Positions 12,026 to 23,196 of a stretch of DNA of 64,000 bases are shown here, piece after piece. Within the stretch, counting starts at the first letter, position 1, and every line of letters begins with the position of its first letter. A program made the position numbers and the translations under genes. The DNA lies in NCBI RefSeq assembly GCF_032854445.1, contig NC_088298.1:24763295-24827294 (forward strand), given 5' to 3'. A model generated the notes under the pieces. That model was not told the origin of the DNA. It searched no databases and saw only the letters and a list, made by a program, of their open reading frames with translations. This stretch comes from Liolophura sinensis (taxonomy: Eukaryota > Mollusca > Polyplacophora > Chitonida > Chitonidae).

Positions 12026-12650
12026 GTCCTCTCGCTCAGAATTTTAAACTTTTATCAGTAATACTTATACCTGCCCAAAGCTTAGACAATTTCATTCATT
12101 TTGATACCAAGCATGGACCTGTACACCAAAAACGGCAGGCTGGCGGCAAGAAAATGCTCTACACCCTAAAATACACAGAATTACATTCGAAAAACGGAAG
12201 TTGTAATGGGGGCCTGTGTCCATCTAGAATTCCCTAAACCCTTGGTTCCCTTGAGCCAGACATTAATTTACTTTGTTTATTTCCAATTTATTTGACCATT
12301 TCGTGACTAACTTAATCTTAAAACCTTATCACAGTATAAGAACAATCGCCCAAGCCCTGAAGCAGGCGACCCCAAACTTTATAATGTCATCGTGCTGTCC
12401 AACATAAGCATTGAATCCAGGAGAAGGTGCATGACAAATGAAATTTACGGTGGCCTGTTAGTGCCATTCGAAATTTCTACTCATTTACTATGGTTCAAAG
12501 CAATTTCTTGTGAACACCTACAATTAAGAGCAAAGAATTTTAAGTATACGGAAAAGCAAATTCAAACAGAGAATGCCTTTACACAGCGGAGAAAGGGTTT
12601 ATACCGGGGAGAAAGTGTTTACACCGCGTAGAAAACATTTACACCGCCAA
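12026..12650. other. no gene recognised
   Basis: Non-coding. A short imperfect repeat TTTACACAGCGGAGAAAGGG / TTTACACCGCGTAGAAA lies at about 12578-12650. Confidence 0.5.
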
Positions 12651-12654
12651 GAAC

Positions 12655-12712
12655 ACCGTATAAGTGAAATATTCTTGAGTACGACGTAAAACACCAATCA
12701 AAAAAAAAAAAA
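12655..12712 (+). mobile_element. V-SINE-like tail fragment
   Basis: Only the last part of the element: CGTATAAGTGAAATATTCTT, ACACCAATC and an A-rich end; 5' truncated. Confidence 0.75.
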
Positions 12713-12925
12713 TTATCACTATCGTTATCGTTATCATTCTTGGATCATAGCTGATTAATATGGTCAGACAATACAAAACAAGAGCCCCCACGTCATTGAA
12801 ACTGCCCCCATTTACTAACATTACCATATTATTATCATTATTTTCAACATTTCACAATAAGTATCAATACCACTATCATTATCAGTGTTATTATCATTAC
12901 CACTATCATTATCATGAACATTACT
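12713..12925. repeat. degenerate ATCATT/ATTATC microsatellite
   Basis: Two stretches (12713-12740 and 12830-12925) rich in TTATCATTATC and CACTATCATTATCA. Confidence 0.7.
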
Positions 12926-13331
12926 AAACCATGCCTGATATATATGACCAGACATGACATGTTCCAACAACCCGGACGTCGCTGAGTGTGCCCGATCTAC
13001 CGGGAATAAATAACGTACAGATCTGCGGAGAGAGGAAATGTCAAGACGCTTTCAATTCATCTTGATAAAAAATACTCCAAAAGCTTCTCCTGCGGGAAAG
13101 TGATTGATCTAGTTTCTCTCACAAGCGTTTCCCTCTGTCGGCATACAGACGTCTATATCATTTCCCCATCCCTTCAATACGTGCAATTTCCCACGCCGCA
13201 GGATATTTTATATGCATTACAATCGATAGCTGCTATAATACAAAATTGGTTATGGTGGTATCAATATTCCACTCAGAGGTACACAATTTCTGTGGCATCA
13301 TGAATATTTATAAATATGTCATGCATATTCA

Positions 13332-13592
13332 TTAACACTGCCGATGCTTATGAATATTCAGAGCATTTTTAAGCATGTCCACACATTGGCGTGCATCATT
13401 CATTAGAATGGAAACGCCATTAAACAAACTACCACCAAAGTATGTCCACACTTCCGCAATGAGGAATGTTCCCTTGTATGCTTTGTGAGTCGAGTCGCTC
13501 AGGAAGGCGTCAGAATGAAATTCCCATTGAGATTTCACTGGAATAAAACTGACAACGATGACATATACAAAAATACCGGACAAAACATCCAT
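13332..13592 (-). CDS. unrecognised ORF with signal-peptide-like start (86 aa)
   Basis: Starts in a fair context (GGAAAATGG) and its first 21 residues, MDVLSGIFVYVIVVSFIPVKS, end like a cleavable signal peptide. The rest has a single ARQCVDM stretch faintly like a PAN/apple domain. It could be the first exon of a secreted-protein gene or a chance ORF; no partner exon is recognised on the minus strand below it. Confidence 0.25.
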   Translation of the reverse strand: MDVLSGIFVYVIVVSFIPVKSQWEFHSDAFLSDSTHKAYKGTFLIAEVWTYFGGSLFNGVSILMNDARQCVDMLKNALNIHKHRQC

Positions 13593-13843
13593 TTTCCTTT
13601 GAATCTGTCAAGTATAGCCTAGATTAGGGGTGAGAATTGGTGAGTACATGTACATAGGCGATCTTCGAACCTATACATTCTTGTGTGACAGTTTGCACAG
13701 TCTAACGTTCGTTGAAAACCACTTGTCTTCCAGAAATATACTGAACATGTCTGTACGCGTGGGGAAGTTCGGCGGTAGCTTGTCAAAGGTTGGTGTATTT
13801 TTCCGGATCCACCGGTTTCATCCATTCTGAACCTGACTGCCAT

Positions 13844-13912
13844 GCAACGTATAAGTGAAATATTACTGAGTACAGCGTTAAAGAACAGTAAGATAAGCAG
13901 CTAAATAAATAC
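13844..13912 (+). mobile_element. V-SINE-like tail fragment, diverged
   Basis: CGTATAAGTGAAATATTACT, GAGTACAGCGTTAAA and a terminal AAATAAATA identify the 3' end; the body upstream is not recognisable. Confidence 0.6.
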
Positions 13913-14395
13913 TAGGCCTCAAGCGGTCAGGATATTAAAGGCAAGAAACACCCAAAAATATATGGCTGGGTGTCCATATTACGAAAACGAGGTTAAAAAA
14001 CTATTTTCTAGACAACAGAATGTGAAAAACATATTAATCTTCGGGAATCTCAGAAATGTCGAGATACTTTAACCGAAGGCGGTGCTTTTCAGCTTAGGTA
14101 GAATAAACGTACTTGACGAGAATTAACCGAGGCTTTCTATTATACTTAATCAGGGCTAGGAATTTTAAATTACATCTTAATGGAGTAAAAAAAAGATACA
14201 AAACGTTTATCCAGGGCGTTTCAACTCAATTTACAAAATTGAAATCTGTCTTAAGGCTAGGTCTTCAAGTAGATTATGCCACTTTAATTCCGAAACTTGT
14301 TATTAGTCATTTTCTGAGATCTCACCAAACCACAGCTTACACCTAGAAACGCACCTTCTAAACGGGAGAGAGATCTCAAGGGAGGTAATTCCATA
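13913..14395. other. no gene recognised
   Basis: AT-rich non-coding sequence; the 77-codon plus-strand frame at 14113-14346 shows no domain. Confidence 0.5.
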
Positions 14396-14681
14396 TGGCC
14401 GTATTTTATTTATTTATTTGATTGATGTTTTACGCCGTACTCAAGAATATTTCACTTATACGACGGCGGCCAACATTATGGTGGGAGGAAACCGGGAATT
14501 GACGGGGAAAAACCCACGACCATCCGCAGGTTGCTGTAGACCTTCCCACTTACGACCGGAGAGGAAGCCAACATGAGCTGGGCTTGAACTCACAGTGACC
14601 GCATTGGTGAGAGGCTTCTGGGTCATTACGCTGCGCTAGCGCGCTAACCAACTGAGCCACGGAGGCCCCTGGCCGTATTTT
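14396..14681 (-). mobile_element. full-length V-SINE-like element with 12-bp target duplication
   Basis: Reverse-oriented copy of the element at 10199: tail ATTTATTTATTTGATTGAT, body GACGGCGGCCAACATTATGG and GGAGGAAACCGGG, head ending AACTGAGCCACGGAGGCCCC. Flanked by TGGCCGTATTTT at 14396-14407 and 14670-14681. Confidence 0.9.
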
Positions 14682-15640
14682 GGCAGCAAAATTTTACATA
14701 TAGCTGAATACAGGCGACAAGTTAAAAGTAATAGGCTATACATGATATATTCTGATAGCAACACACCACGTCTGTAGTTATTGTCACCATATTCTGTTTA
14801 TGCTGTGAACATCTTTATGGGGTTTTTTTCTCAAGCAATTATAGGCACAACGCGATATTTCAGAAATTTACTTACTTAAGCCACACAGTTGAAATCAGCA
14901 TGGGGGACGAAACTTAGCAGCCTTACAGGTCAATACAGTGATAGTAAGTAACGTGCGGTTGACCTTGACATTGAAACCAAAGGTCAATGAAGACCGCAGG
15001 AGGCGAAAAACATCCATCCAGGGCAAAAGGAAGCGAATCAGAAATCCCGACCTCACAAATGGAGGGTGGGTTGAGGCCAAAACTGACATCGTAGGTCATC
15101 GATCTTTTTTCTTGTTTGTGCTAGGTACTGCCGCGTGTATCCTCTGGTGTGATTACGGAACTTCATTTTATTTTTACACCAGAAGATCACGCTGTTTGTT
15201 TAATTATTTGTTCAAGTGCTCAAGAATTTTTCACTGTTATCGGTGTGGTCAAGTTTGTGGTATGTAGAGGACACCGTGTGTGTCCCGGGTAAACCATTGA
15301 CCTTCATCGAGTACCTCTTTGGTCAGATATCTGATAGTCGCAGCAAGTAGGCCCTTTAACAATCTGAGCCAGCGAGCATCCTACATACATACAGCATCCC
15401 AAGCATATATACATTTATAGTTTTTTTTAGCTTTGTATGTACACACTAATTACACAGATTTTAAGAATGTAAACCATGCTATATATTTAAAACGCCTTTC
15501 ACCAAAATTTATGCGTGTTCGGTTAGCTTACGGTAAGGGGCGTTTGCAACGTTTCTTATGGTGTAGTATTTAATATAAATATTGTAGTTTTTATCCTTCA
15601 CTTTTCATATTATTAGGCTTTTTCCCGGACTCTGTCAAGT
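14682..15640. other. no gene recognised
   Basis: Non-coding. A 109-codon plus-strand frame (14938-15267) has no recognisable domain. CTTTAACAATCTGAGCCAGC near 15355 resembles CTTTAACGATCTCAGCCAGC near 17690, probably part of an old dispersed repeat. Confidence 0.5.
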
Positions 15641-15742
15641 TTCCTCCCATCATTATGCTGGCCGCCGTCGTATAGGTGAAATGTTCTTTGGCGTAAAACA
15701 CAAAGAAAAAATAAAGAAACAAATAAATAAATAAATAATAAA
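15640..15742 (+). mobile_element. V-SINE-like 3' fragment
   Basis: CCTCCCATCATTATGCTGG, CCGCCGTCGTATAGGTGAAA, GCGTAAAACAC and an (AAATA)n tail; 5' truncated. Confidence 0.75.
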
Positions 15743-16211
15743 TAATATTACCTGTCTCAGTAAACATAAGCTAAAATCACATTATTATTTCAAATTGTCT
15801 TTGGATGTAAATAAAAATAAAAATATCCTTTATTGTTCACTATGTATACATAATTAAATATATGTAAATTATTGTTTTTTTGCTTTTTTTTTAAGTCTTA
15901 CACCGTTTCACGGCGTAAACTTGTATTTACCACTACATATCTACAATACTCTATCCAAATTCTTGGTACAAACTCTCCTGGCTCTGAAAAATTATTTTTG
16001 CATAACTGATATTGTTTTTCTCCCAAGCTCACAAAATCAGTCACGAGATCTCTTAGTTCAGTTTTACACATAATACATGACCTTGCCCTTGCACTTTACC
16101 GCCTTAATGCTCCTTCAACAACATCAACAGAATGATCATGTAGACACGGTATACCCGCGAATTCACAGTTATGAATGGTCCTTATCCGTGTTGTACTGCC
16201 CAGAAAGATAT

Positions 16212-16317
16212 AACAGTATCCTATTACTGAGTCACCATGCAACTAATAGTATCCTATCACTGAGTCACCATGTAACTAACAGTATCCAATCACTGAGTCA
16301 CCATGTATCTAACAGCA
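16212..16317. repeat. tandem repeat, 33-bp unit, 3 copies
   Basis: CACTGAGTCACCATG with AACTAACAGTATCC spacers; TGAGTCACC starts near 16228, 16261 and 16294. TGAGTCA in each unit is an AP-1-like string, possibly by chance. Confidence 0.85.
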
Positions 16318-16384
16318 CTTTTTACAATATCGTACGCAAATTTATTTTGTCTTGCTCCTGATAAATACTCAACAGTTTTAATTT

Positions 16385-16560
16385 ATATATTCATTTGAGT
16401 GTTGTTTAACGCCATACCGGTGCTCAAGAAGTTTTCTCTTATACTATGACAGTTGGTTTTACGGTTTGGAGGAAACCAGAATGCCGGTATAAAAAAAACA
16501 CCGACTTTTGGCAAGTTGATGACGAGCTTTTCCACAAGTGACGAACAGATGTGTACATGC
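16385..16560 (-). mobile_element. SINE, family B
   Basis: Contains GTTGTTTAACGCCATACCGG, CTCAAGAAGTTTTCTCTTAT, GGAGGAAACCAGAATGCCGG, TTTTGGCAAGTTGATGACGA and CACAAGTGACGAACAGATG. Best paired with 28259-28420. Confidence 0.6.
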
Positions 16561-17170
16561 ATCATACTGGAAAACAATTGCTGTCCAACGAACTTAGGTT
16601 GTGCAACGGTCATAACCGACTCGGTTGACTCAAGGAAAAAAACTCGTTCAATACACCCATTAAACATGTCAGCCAAACACATCTATGACATCCAATGAGC
16701 AGTTCTTATGGCGTTTGTTATGGCGTGAACTTAAACGTAGTTATATGAACCGTAATACCGCCGAGAGGAGGTCATTGTGTCGCTGGACACTACGTGATTT
16801 GTACGCAATTGTCCACAAGTGGCAGCGATACAATGCGTGATTGAAAAAAAGAACGGAGCATGCGCAGTAAGTTTATAATACCATTATGTTTGGAGGACGT
16901 GAGCAATTAACAGGTCATCCATGATTAATAAAAGCTTTCATATCATTATGTTAATAAATTAAAATCAAGTAACATAACCTACTTTATCTTATATTCGTCT
17001 AAAAATGACAACTAGAGATGGGAAATTTCTACTTATGAGTTGCAACACAGCCTCATTCACTAATGCCTTCACTTCAAAAGACAAAGCCGCCCGCCTCAAT
17101 TAAAAAAAATGATTACCCTACAAATTTTAAACAAAAAATGGCACTTCATACTAATTACATGAACCTCATC
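16561..17170. other. likely lectin 3' UTR and flanking sequence
   Basis: Lies just downstream of the lectin stop. No AATAAA on the minus strand is seen close to the stop; the first I noticed is in TTTATT near 16339. The extent of the UTR is unknown. Confidence 0.4.
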
Positions 17171-17403
17171 TTAAAGTTCACAAATGAATTGTCTTTGCAT
17201 TTTCTCGCAGCTTATATCAGCTAGGTTCATATTGCGACCAAGCGTAGGGAAGAACGTCACACACTCCTCGTTGCTAGGCTCGTTGGCACCCCAGACGATG
17301 GCGGAGGCATCTAGCGGCATCTTGGTAGCTGTCCACGTGAGAACCCCGTTTACGCGACGCGCTCCGGTCAGCCAACCGTGATCCGTGCTGTACAACTGGG
17401 AAT
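17171..17403 (-). CDS. lectin exon 3: C-terminal half of C-type lectin domain and stop
   Basis: 233 nt, residues 210-285 and TAA. Contains HGWLTGARR, WTATK, VWGANEPSNEECV, LADISCEK and FICEL. Acceptor TGTCCTCAG. The A left by exon 2 plus the leading AT gives Asn209. Confidence 0.87.
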
Positions 17404-20400
17404 CTGAGGACAGAAACGGCTGGTTGATAATCTGACTAGTTCATTGATTGATTAAATGGTTGAATGGTTGATTGATTAATTGATTAGTTAGTTTGACGCC
17501 AAGCCCAAGAATATTTCACTTTTACATGATTTCGGTGCAAGTTTATAGTTGGGGAGTTGATCTAAAACCACCGATCTTTGTCGGATAACTCACAAACCTT
17601 TTGACTTTAACTCCGCAGCTGAGAGCTGGATTCGAACATGCAAGCTACTCCCCTAATTGAAAGCACTATATAGTTACGGCGAACCAGCACTTTAACGATC
17701 TCAGCCAGCGATAGCATCTTACTTGATTGAATGTTTGGTTGTTTATGTTTATATATTTATTTATTTATTTATTTGAATGGAATTTCACGCCGTACTCAAA
17801 AATATTTCGCTTATACGACGAAGGTCATGCACCATTATGAGGGGAGGAAGCCGAGCAGAGCCTGGGGGAAACTCTAGACCATCCAGGAAACCAGGATGGG
17901 CTGGACCTAAATTCACAGCGATCGAGATGGTGAAAGGCTCCTGAATCATTGTATGTACGTGTGTATGGATGGATGGATGGATGGATGGATGGATGCTTAT
18001 GGGATTACCTCGGACTTAACAAGATATTCCTGAGTACGGCGTAAAGTACCGCTCAAATCAAGTAAATAAATCGTGTTTCACAATGCTTCAGTCATATGTC
18101 GACTACTTGGGTCACTGTACTGGTAACCCATTGGTTATGTGGTATGCAGATTGGTTATGTGGTATGCAGACTGTTTATGTGGTATGCAGATTGGTTGTGT
18201 GGTATGCAGACTTTATGTGGTACGCAGATTGGTTGTGTGGTATGCAGACTGTGTGTGTGGCTTGCAGATTGCGTGTGAGGTATGCAGATTGCTTGTGTGG
18301 CATGCAGACTGCTTGTGTGGTACGCAGATTGGTTGTGTGGTATGCAGACTGTGTGGCATGCAGATTGCGTGTGTGGTATGCAGATTGGTTGTGTGGTGTG
18401 CAGATTGGTTGTGTGGTATGCAAACTGTTTGTGTGGCATGCAGATTGCTTGTGTGGTATGCAGATTGCTTGTGTGGTACGCAGATTGGTTGTGTGTATTT
18501 TATTTTTAGATGTGCTTTTTTTACGAGTAATACCTCGATTCGTTCAGAACAGAAAATGCACAACTCGTGCCCTTTGCTATAGTTTTCGAAGTGCTCTGAG
18601 TAAGTGTGCGGGCCTTGAGTCAGTCGAGGGAATGCTAGTATAAATCATTACGTACTCAAAAGTCAGTTAATCAGTTAATTTTAACAGAAAGTCTCTTGTC
18701 CTAGTGATGATAAAATGTATTTCTGTTAATATAACATAATAATGGGTCATATTCAAGACTATATACTGTAAGTCTGTGTTGAATTAAGAGGATATTTAAC
18801 GAAATAATTTGTTGCAATAACAATACATTCTATCATATCCTAAATTCAATAAGCATTCTGTTTGAGAGTATTAGTTATTTATACGTACTGAATATTTGTA
18901 TGAGAAAATCTCGAATGGCGTTGAATTCTCCATTAGAGTTTATCGTCACCAGAGAGGCATTCTTCGACTGGCAAATTTTAGATGCCTCCTCGAAGTCCAC
19001 CAACAGTTTATTTCTTTGGATGAAGTAGCACGAATCCACGATGCGATCAAAATCACAGGGGCAATGGAAACCTGGGAAAGGTATTTCTTAATTAGTCATG
19101 CGATAGATTTAAAGAAAAAGACAAACTGATAAAACACTTCTGGCTGTCGACAATTTACGTACTAGCAGAGTACACGTTATGAACACTGTTTTATTCATTC
19201 ACCCAGAGTATTCCTTGCGTTTTTCCAATAGCATTGAAAATTGCTTCTTTTTGCATCAATCCCCTCTCATTTTCGTACTTTGCATACTGTCTTACACCAA
19301 CCTTCCTTACAAATGCTACACTAGCGTTCACTGCAAGATTCATTCTGATGTTCTCTAGAAATGTCACTTCAATCTTCTCTAGAAATGTCACTTAAACCTT
19401 CTCTAGAAATGTCACTTCAACCTTCTCTAGAAATGTCACTTCAACCTTCTCTAGAAATGTAACGTCAACCTTCTCTAGAAATGTCACTTCAATCTTCTCT
19501 AGAAATGTCACTTCAATCTTCTCTAGAAATGTCACTTCAACCTTCTCTAGAAATGTCACTTCAACCTCCTCGAGAAATGTCACTTCAATCTTCTCGAGAA
19601 ATGTCACTTCAACCTTCTCTAGAAATGTCACTTCAACCTTCTCTAGAAATGTCACTTCAATCTTCTCTAGAAATGTAACTTTAACCTTCTGTACAAATGT
19701 CACTACAGCCTTCTCTAGAAATGTCACTTCAACTTTCTCTAGAAATCTCGCACTAGAAATGTCAAACTGGAAACCAATTTCATACTGCAGATGACCTGTG
19801 CCAAACTAAATTTTACAACCACCAGACATCTTGTTACTTACATTTTTCTAAATTCTCCATACTTTGGTCCATGTCTGAAATAAATAAGACAAAAAAATGT
19901 TAAACCAATAGCTGAATCTGCATATGCTTTGTGAAAGGAATTTGTAAGGGAATATATCAAAACTATCAAAAACAGTAACACCATATAATTGCAGCCCCAT
20001 TCGAACTTTCCTCCATGAATCCACATCAAACACGAATCAGTCAGAATTATAAACAACTGTCACTACACTACACACCCCGCTTTAATAGGTACCGACGAAG
20101 AACAATATGAATTCCATTTATTTATTTGATTGGTGTTTTACGCCGTACTCAAGAATATTTCACTTATTCGACGGCGGTCATTATGGTGGGAGGAAACCGG
20201 GCAGAGCCCAGGGGAAACCCACGATCATCCGCAGGTTTCGGGTAGAAAAGTAAAATAAACTGGATTAAAAATCATGTTGTCTCTAGTGGTTTTGAAAATC
20301 GAGATATGATTCTATAAGTCTAAAAAAATAAATGTAACATATATTTGTTCTTACCACAGACTTGATTATAGATACGGGGGTAATACCTCCACAGAGTACT

Positions 20401-23196
20401 AGTACTGAAAGACTATAGAGTTGTAGCATATGGCAAGTAAAACCAGAGGAGCGACTGCAGTGTGATAGTTGACAAGTGGTATAACACACAACCAGAGAAG
20501 CGACTACAGTGTGACAGTTGACAAGTGGTAACACATAACCAGAGGAGCGACTGCCGTGTGATAGTTGACAAGTGGTAACACATAACCAGAGGAGCGACTG
20601 CCGTGTGATAGTTGACAAGTGGTAACACATAACCAGAGGAGGGACTGCAGTGTGATAGTTGACAAGTGGTAACACATAACCAGAGAAGCCACTACAGTGT
20701 GACAGTTGACAAGTGATAACACATAACCAGAGGAGCGACTGCAGTGTGACAGTTGACAAGTGGTAACACATAACCAGAGGAACGTCTGTGTGATAGGTGA
20801 CAAGTGGTAACACAAACCAAAAGACCGACTGCAGTGTGATAGTTGACAAGTGGTAACACATAACCAGAGGAGCGACTGCAGTGTGATAGCTGACAAGTGG
20901 TAACGCATTTTACCGTGAGTCATTACCAGGTCAAGCATGAAACCATTTTACCGTGAGTCATTGCCAAGTCAAGTGTAAGAGATCGATAGTAATTAAAATA
21001 AAAAACATACCGTAAATAAAAAGTTAAAAAATTTATTTATACACTAATAAATGAGACTAACCCATGTTTAGAGCAAGTTTATTCTTGTTTTAGTTCGATT
21101 TCTACAGTTTGGTGGATTCGATTTTAATTTATTTCTTTGTAATGGAGTTGCCATGGTAACAAAAAGAATTTCACTTTAACATAGCGGGAAAGCGGCCACA
21201 GTCGGTTATGACACAATTTAGCTTATAATGCCCGTGCAGAGTTGGAAAGGGGCCACAGTCGGTCATGACACAATTTAGCTTACAATGCCCGTGCAGAGTT
21301 GGAAAGGGGCCTCAGCCGGTCATGACACAATTTAGCTTATAATGTCCGTGCAGAGTTGGAAAGGGGCCTCAGTCGGTCATGACACAATTTAGCCTATATT
21401 GCCCGTGCAGAGTTGGAAAGGGGCCTCAGTCGGTTATGACACAATTTAGCCTATAATGCCCGTGCAGAGTTGGAAAGGGGCCTCAGTCGGTTATGACACA
21501 ATTTAGCCTATAATGCCCGTGCAGAGTTGGAAAGGGGCCACAGTCGGTTATGACACAATTTAGCCTATAATGCCCGTGCAGAGTTGGAAAGGGACCACAG
21601 TCGGTTATGACACAATTTAGCCTATAATGCCCGTGCAGAGAGTTGGAAAGGGGCCTCAGTCGGTTATGACACAATTTAGCCTATATTGCGCGTGCAGAGT
21701 TGAAAAGGGGCCTCAGTCGGTTATGACACATTTTAACCTATAATGCCCGTGCAGAGAGTTGGAAAGGGGCCTCAGTCGGTTATGACACAATTAAGCCTGT
21801 ATTGCCCGTGCAGAGTTGAAAAGGGGCCTCAGTCGGTTATGACACAATTTAGCCTATATTGCCCGTGCAGAGAGCTGGAAAGGGGCCTCAGTCGGTTATG
21901 ACACAATTTAGCCTATAATGCCCGTGCAGAGTTGGAAAGGGGCCTCAGTCGGTTATGACACAATTTAGCCTATAATGCCCGTGCAGAGTTGGAAAGGGGC
22001 CTCAGTCGGTTATGACACAATTTAGCCTACAATGCCCGTGCAGAGAGTTGGAAAGAATCACTGAATCACACAGTGATCACGTGCGATTCTAGCCTGTGTT
22101 CATTTTGACAGTGGAACAGTGTGATTACATACAGGGGTTAAATGCATTTCAGTATTCCGAACCTGGTTATGTTAAAATTTCAAAGTAACGAGTCATTAAT
22201 ATGAAAGCGCTTGCATTCCATGATCAATGAATAAACTGAGCACATCGGTCTTCTTTAGGCACAGTTTAAGGAGTAAAATACCAGATAAAATGTAATAAGC
22301 GAAATGAAATGTAATGAGGGAAATGTAATGTACTGCAGCTCTCCTATTACATATACAGGTGAACAGACAATTACAGAGTGAAATCTGCAGACTAGACAGA
22401 TTAAGTCAAGTCCAAAACGAGGTTATAAGTCTGTATGGCGGGTCTCAGTTGGAAGGGAAATGGAAGTGGTGGTGGGGGGGGGGGGGGGGGGAACCTAAAT
22501 ATTAGCAGTACATGGAGGCTGTGATGATAACTTTTAACAGATCACTTTATTGCGCCTAATCAATCAATCATTGATTGAATCAATCAATTACTGATAGCAT
22601 GATAGTTAGTGTTGAGAAATCAGTGAAGAAGTGAATCTATACTATTGATGAAAATCATAGACTTAATAAATGAATCGGCGTGTCAGTAAAACATGCAACG
22701 AAATCAATCATCTAACTGTTTATTCAATTTATTAATCAATCAGAACACCATTACCTGTGAGCCTTGGTCCAAGGAACTGAAAAGCTGACGAAAGTCCAGC
22801 CAGTTTCTCATCCATCGTTTTCACTTGGCCGCTGACTGGTTCTATGGCGATCATCATCGAATGAAACTTTCCGACATCTTCGGCCAAACTGGCCACTCCC
22901 TCACGGAGTTTGCCGATCTCCTTTTCGGCCGAGTTGAGAGAATTTAAGGTTTTTTCAAGTTTACTCTGCTGCGATGTTATCGAGTTCAATTTCTCTTCTG
23001 ACTCTCGTAGTTTGGACGAGAGCCGGTCCAGTTCGGATCGCAAGCCCGTAATTTCTTCCATCAAAAAGTTGTTCAAAATCCATATCCCTAAACTACAAAT
23101 GCACATTACCCCGAACGACGAAATTAGAGTGGATCCCCAGTTCATTTTGGGTTTAATTTCCGCTGCTCCAGAATCCCTCTGCGATTTCACTGGCAT
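17171..23196 (-). CDS. Type II membrane C-type lectin, three coding exons, complete
   Basis: Joins 22755-23196, 18889-19071 and 17171-17403 encode 285 residues. Residues 1-21 are a polar cytosolic tail, 22-45 one membrane helix without a cleavable signal, about 48-125 a coiled-coil stalk, and 149-285 a C-type lectin domain with the family cysteines C181-C283 and C256-C274, extra N-terminal C153/C162, and the WLTGARR and CEKMQRQFICE signatures. Topology suggests a cell-surface receptor, probably oligomeric through the stalk. The usual sugar-binding EPN is EPS (250-252) and the WND motif is NLAD (268-271), so calcium-dependent sugar binding is uncertain. Phases are 1 at both introns. An in-frame TAG seven codons upstream supports the start at 23196. 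Orthology to a named lectin cannot be assigned. Confidence 0.85.
17475..17720 (-). mobile_element. tRNA-derived SINE relic in lectin intron 2
   Basis: On the minus strand a B-box-like GTTCGAATCC (complement of GGATTCGAAC at 17630-17639) precedes a body ending in the shared CAAGAATATTTCACTT block read in reverse. Diverged. Confidence 0.45.
17752..17957 (-). mobile_element. V-SINE-like element in lectin intron 2, diverged
   Basis: Tail (ATTT)n, CACGCCGTACTCAAAAATAT, GCTTATACGACG, CACCATTATGAGGGGAGGA; head partly retained to CTCCTGAATCATTG but the A-box end is missing. Confidence 0.7.
17963..17995. repeat. (GGAT)n microsatellite
   Basis: Seven to eight GGAT units in a row. Confidence 0.9.
18015..18070 (+). 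mobile_element. V-SINE-like tail fragment in lectin intron 2
   Basis: GATATTCCTGAGTACGGCGT, AAGTACCGCTCAAATCAAGT and AAATAAATC; opposite in direction to the element at 17752. Confidence 0.6.
18122..18495. repeat. tandem repeat, 20-bp unit, about 18 copies, lectin intron 2
   Basis: Unit TTGGTTGTGTGGTATGCAGA with 15-20-bp variants. All three plus frames and several minus frames stay open (up to 186 codons), because the unit lacks stops; these are not genes. Confidence 0.95.
18889..19071 (-). CDS. lectin exon 2: N-terminal half of C-type lectin domain
   Basis: 183 nt, residues 149-208. Reads CPCDFDRIVDSCYF, then FEEASKICQSKNASLVTI and EFNAIRDFL: the classic beta1, alpha1, beta2 and alpha2 pattern of the fold. 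Acceptor TTTCCCAG; donor TTCA|GTACGT is inferred from phase and is the least certain border of the gene. Confidence 0.82.
19350..19748. repeat. tandem repeat, 24-bp unit, about 17 copies, lectin intron 1
   Basis: Unit CTTCTCTAGAAATGTCACTT plus CAAC. Gives a minus-strand octapeptide periodic frame (VTFLEKVE) of 111 codons that has no splice link to the lectin exons. Confidence 0.95.
20113..20240 (-). mobile_element. V-SINE-like element, truncated, lectin intron 1
   Basis: Tail ATTTATTTATTTGATTGGTG, then TACGCCGTACTCAAGAATAT, GACGGCGGTCATTATGGTGG and GGGGAAACCCACGATCATCC; the tRNA head is absent, so the copy is 5' truncated. Confidence 0.85.
20441..20907. repeat. tandem repeat, 47-bp unit, 10 copies, lectin intron 1
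   Basis: Unit AACCAGAGGAGCGACTGCAG, TGTGATAGTTGACAAGTGGT, AACACAT. One unit is shortened. Followed by a two-copy 39-bp duplication (CATTTTACCGTGAGTCATT) to about 20985. Confidence 0.95.
21189..22055. repeat. tandem repeat, 57-bp unit, about 15 copies, lectin intron 1
   Basis: Unit CGGTTATGACACAATTTAGC, CTATAATGCCCGTGCAGAGT, TGGAAAGGGGCCTCAGT. Some units carry an extra AGAG (CAGAGAGTTGG). Confidence 0.96.
22474..22491 (+). repeat. uninterrupted G run (18 bases)
   Basis: A homopolymer G tract within TGGTGGTGGGG..., capable of quadruplex formation; its length in the assembly may be unreliable. Confidence 0.85.
22755..23196 (-). CDS. lectin exon 1: cytosolic tail, membrane helix, coiled coil
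   Basis: 442 nt, codons 1-147 plus one base. The helix runs about TLISSFGVMCICSLGIWIL; the stalk shows heptad-like Leu/Ile spacing (LRSELDRLSSKLRESEEKL). Donor CACAG|GTAATG. Upstream, TACTAAAAC then CGACAG resembles a branch point and acceptor, so a 5' UTR intron ending just before the ATG is possible. Confidence 0.85.

Noticed and set aside
14938-15267. 109-codon plus-strand ORF
   Set aside because: No recognisable domain, no exon-like borders, in repeat-rich intergenic DNA; length is compatible with chance.
16383-16698. 99- and 81-codon ORFs on opposite strands
   Set aside because: They overlap the family B SINE at 16385-16560 and have no recognisable domain.
18083-18643. 186- and 147-codon plus-strand ORFs rich in Cys and Trp
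   Set aside because: 20-bp repeat inside the lectin intron; the three plus frames are similarly open.
19392-19727. 111-codon minus-strand ORF with VTFLEKVE octads resembling a coiled coil
   Set aside because: Same strand as the lectin and superficially like a stalk, but it is a 24-bp repeat, and the lectin phases join exon 1 directly to exon 2 without it.
20283-20938. 192- and 144-codon minus-strand ORFs
   Set aside because: 47-bp repeat translation within lectin intron 1; no splice link to the lectin exons.
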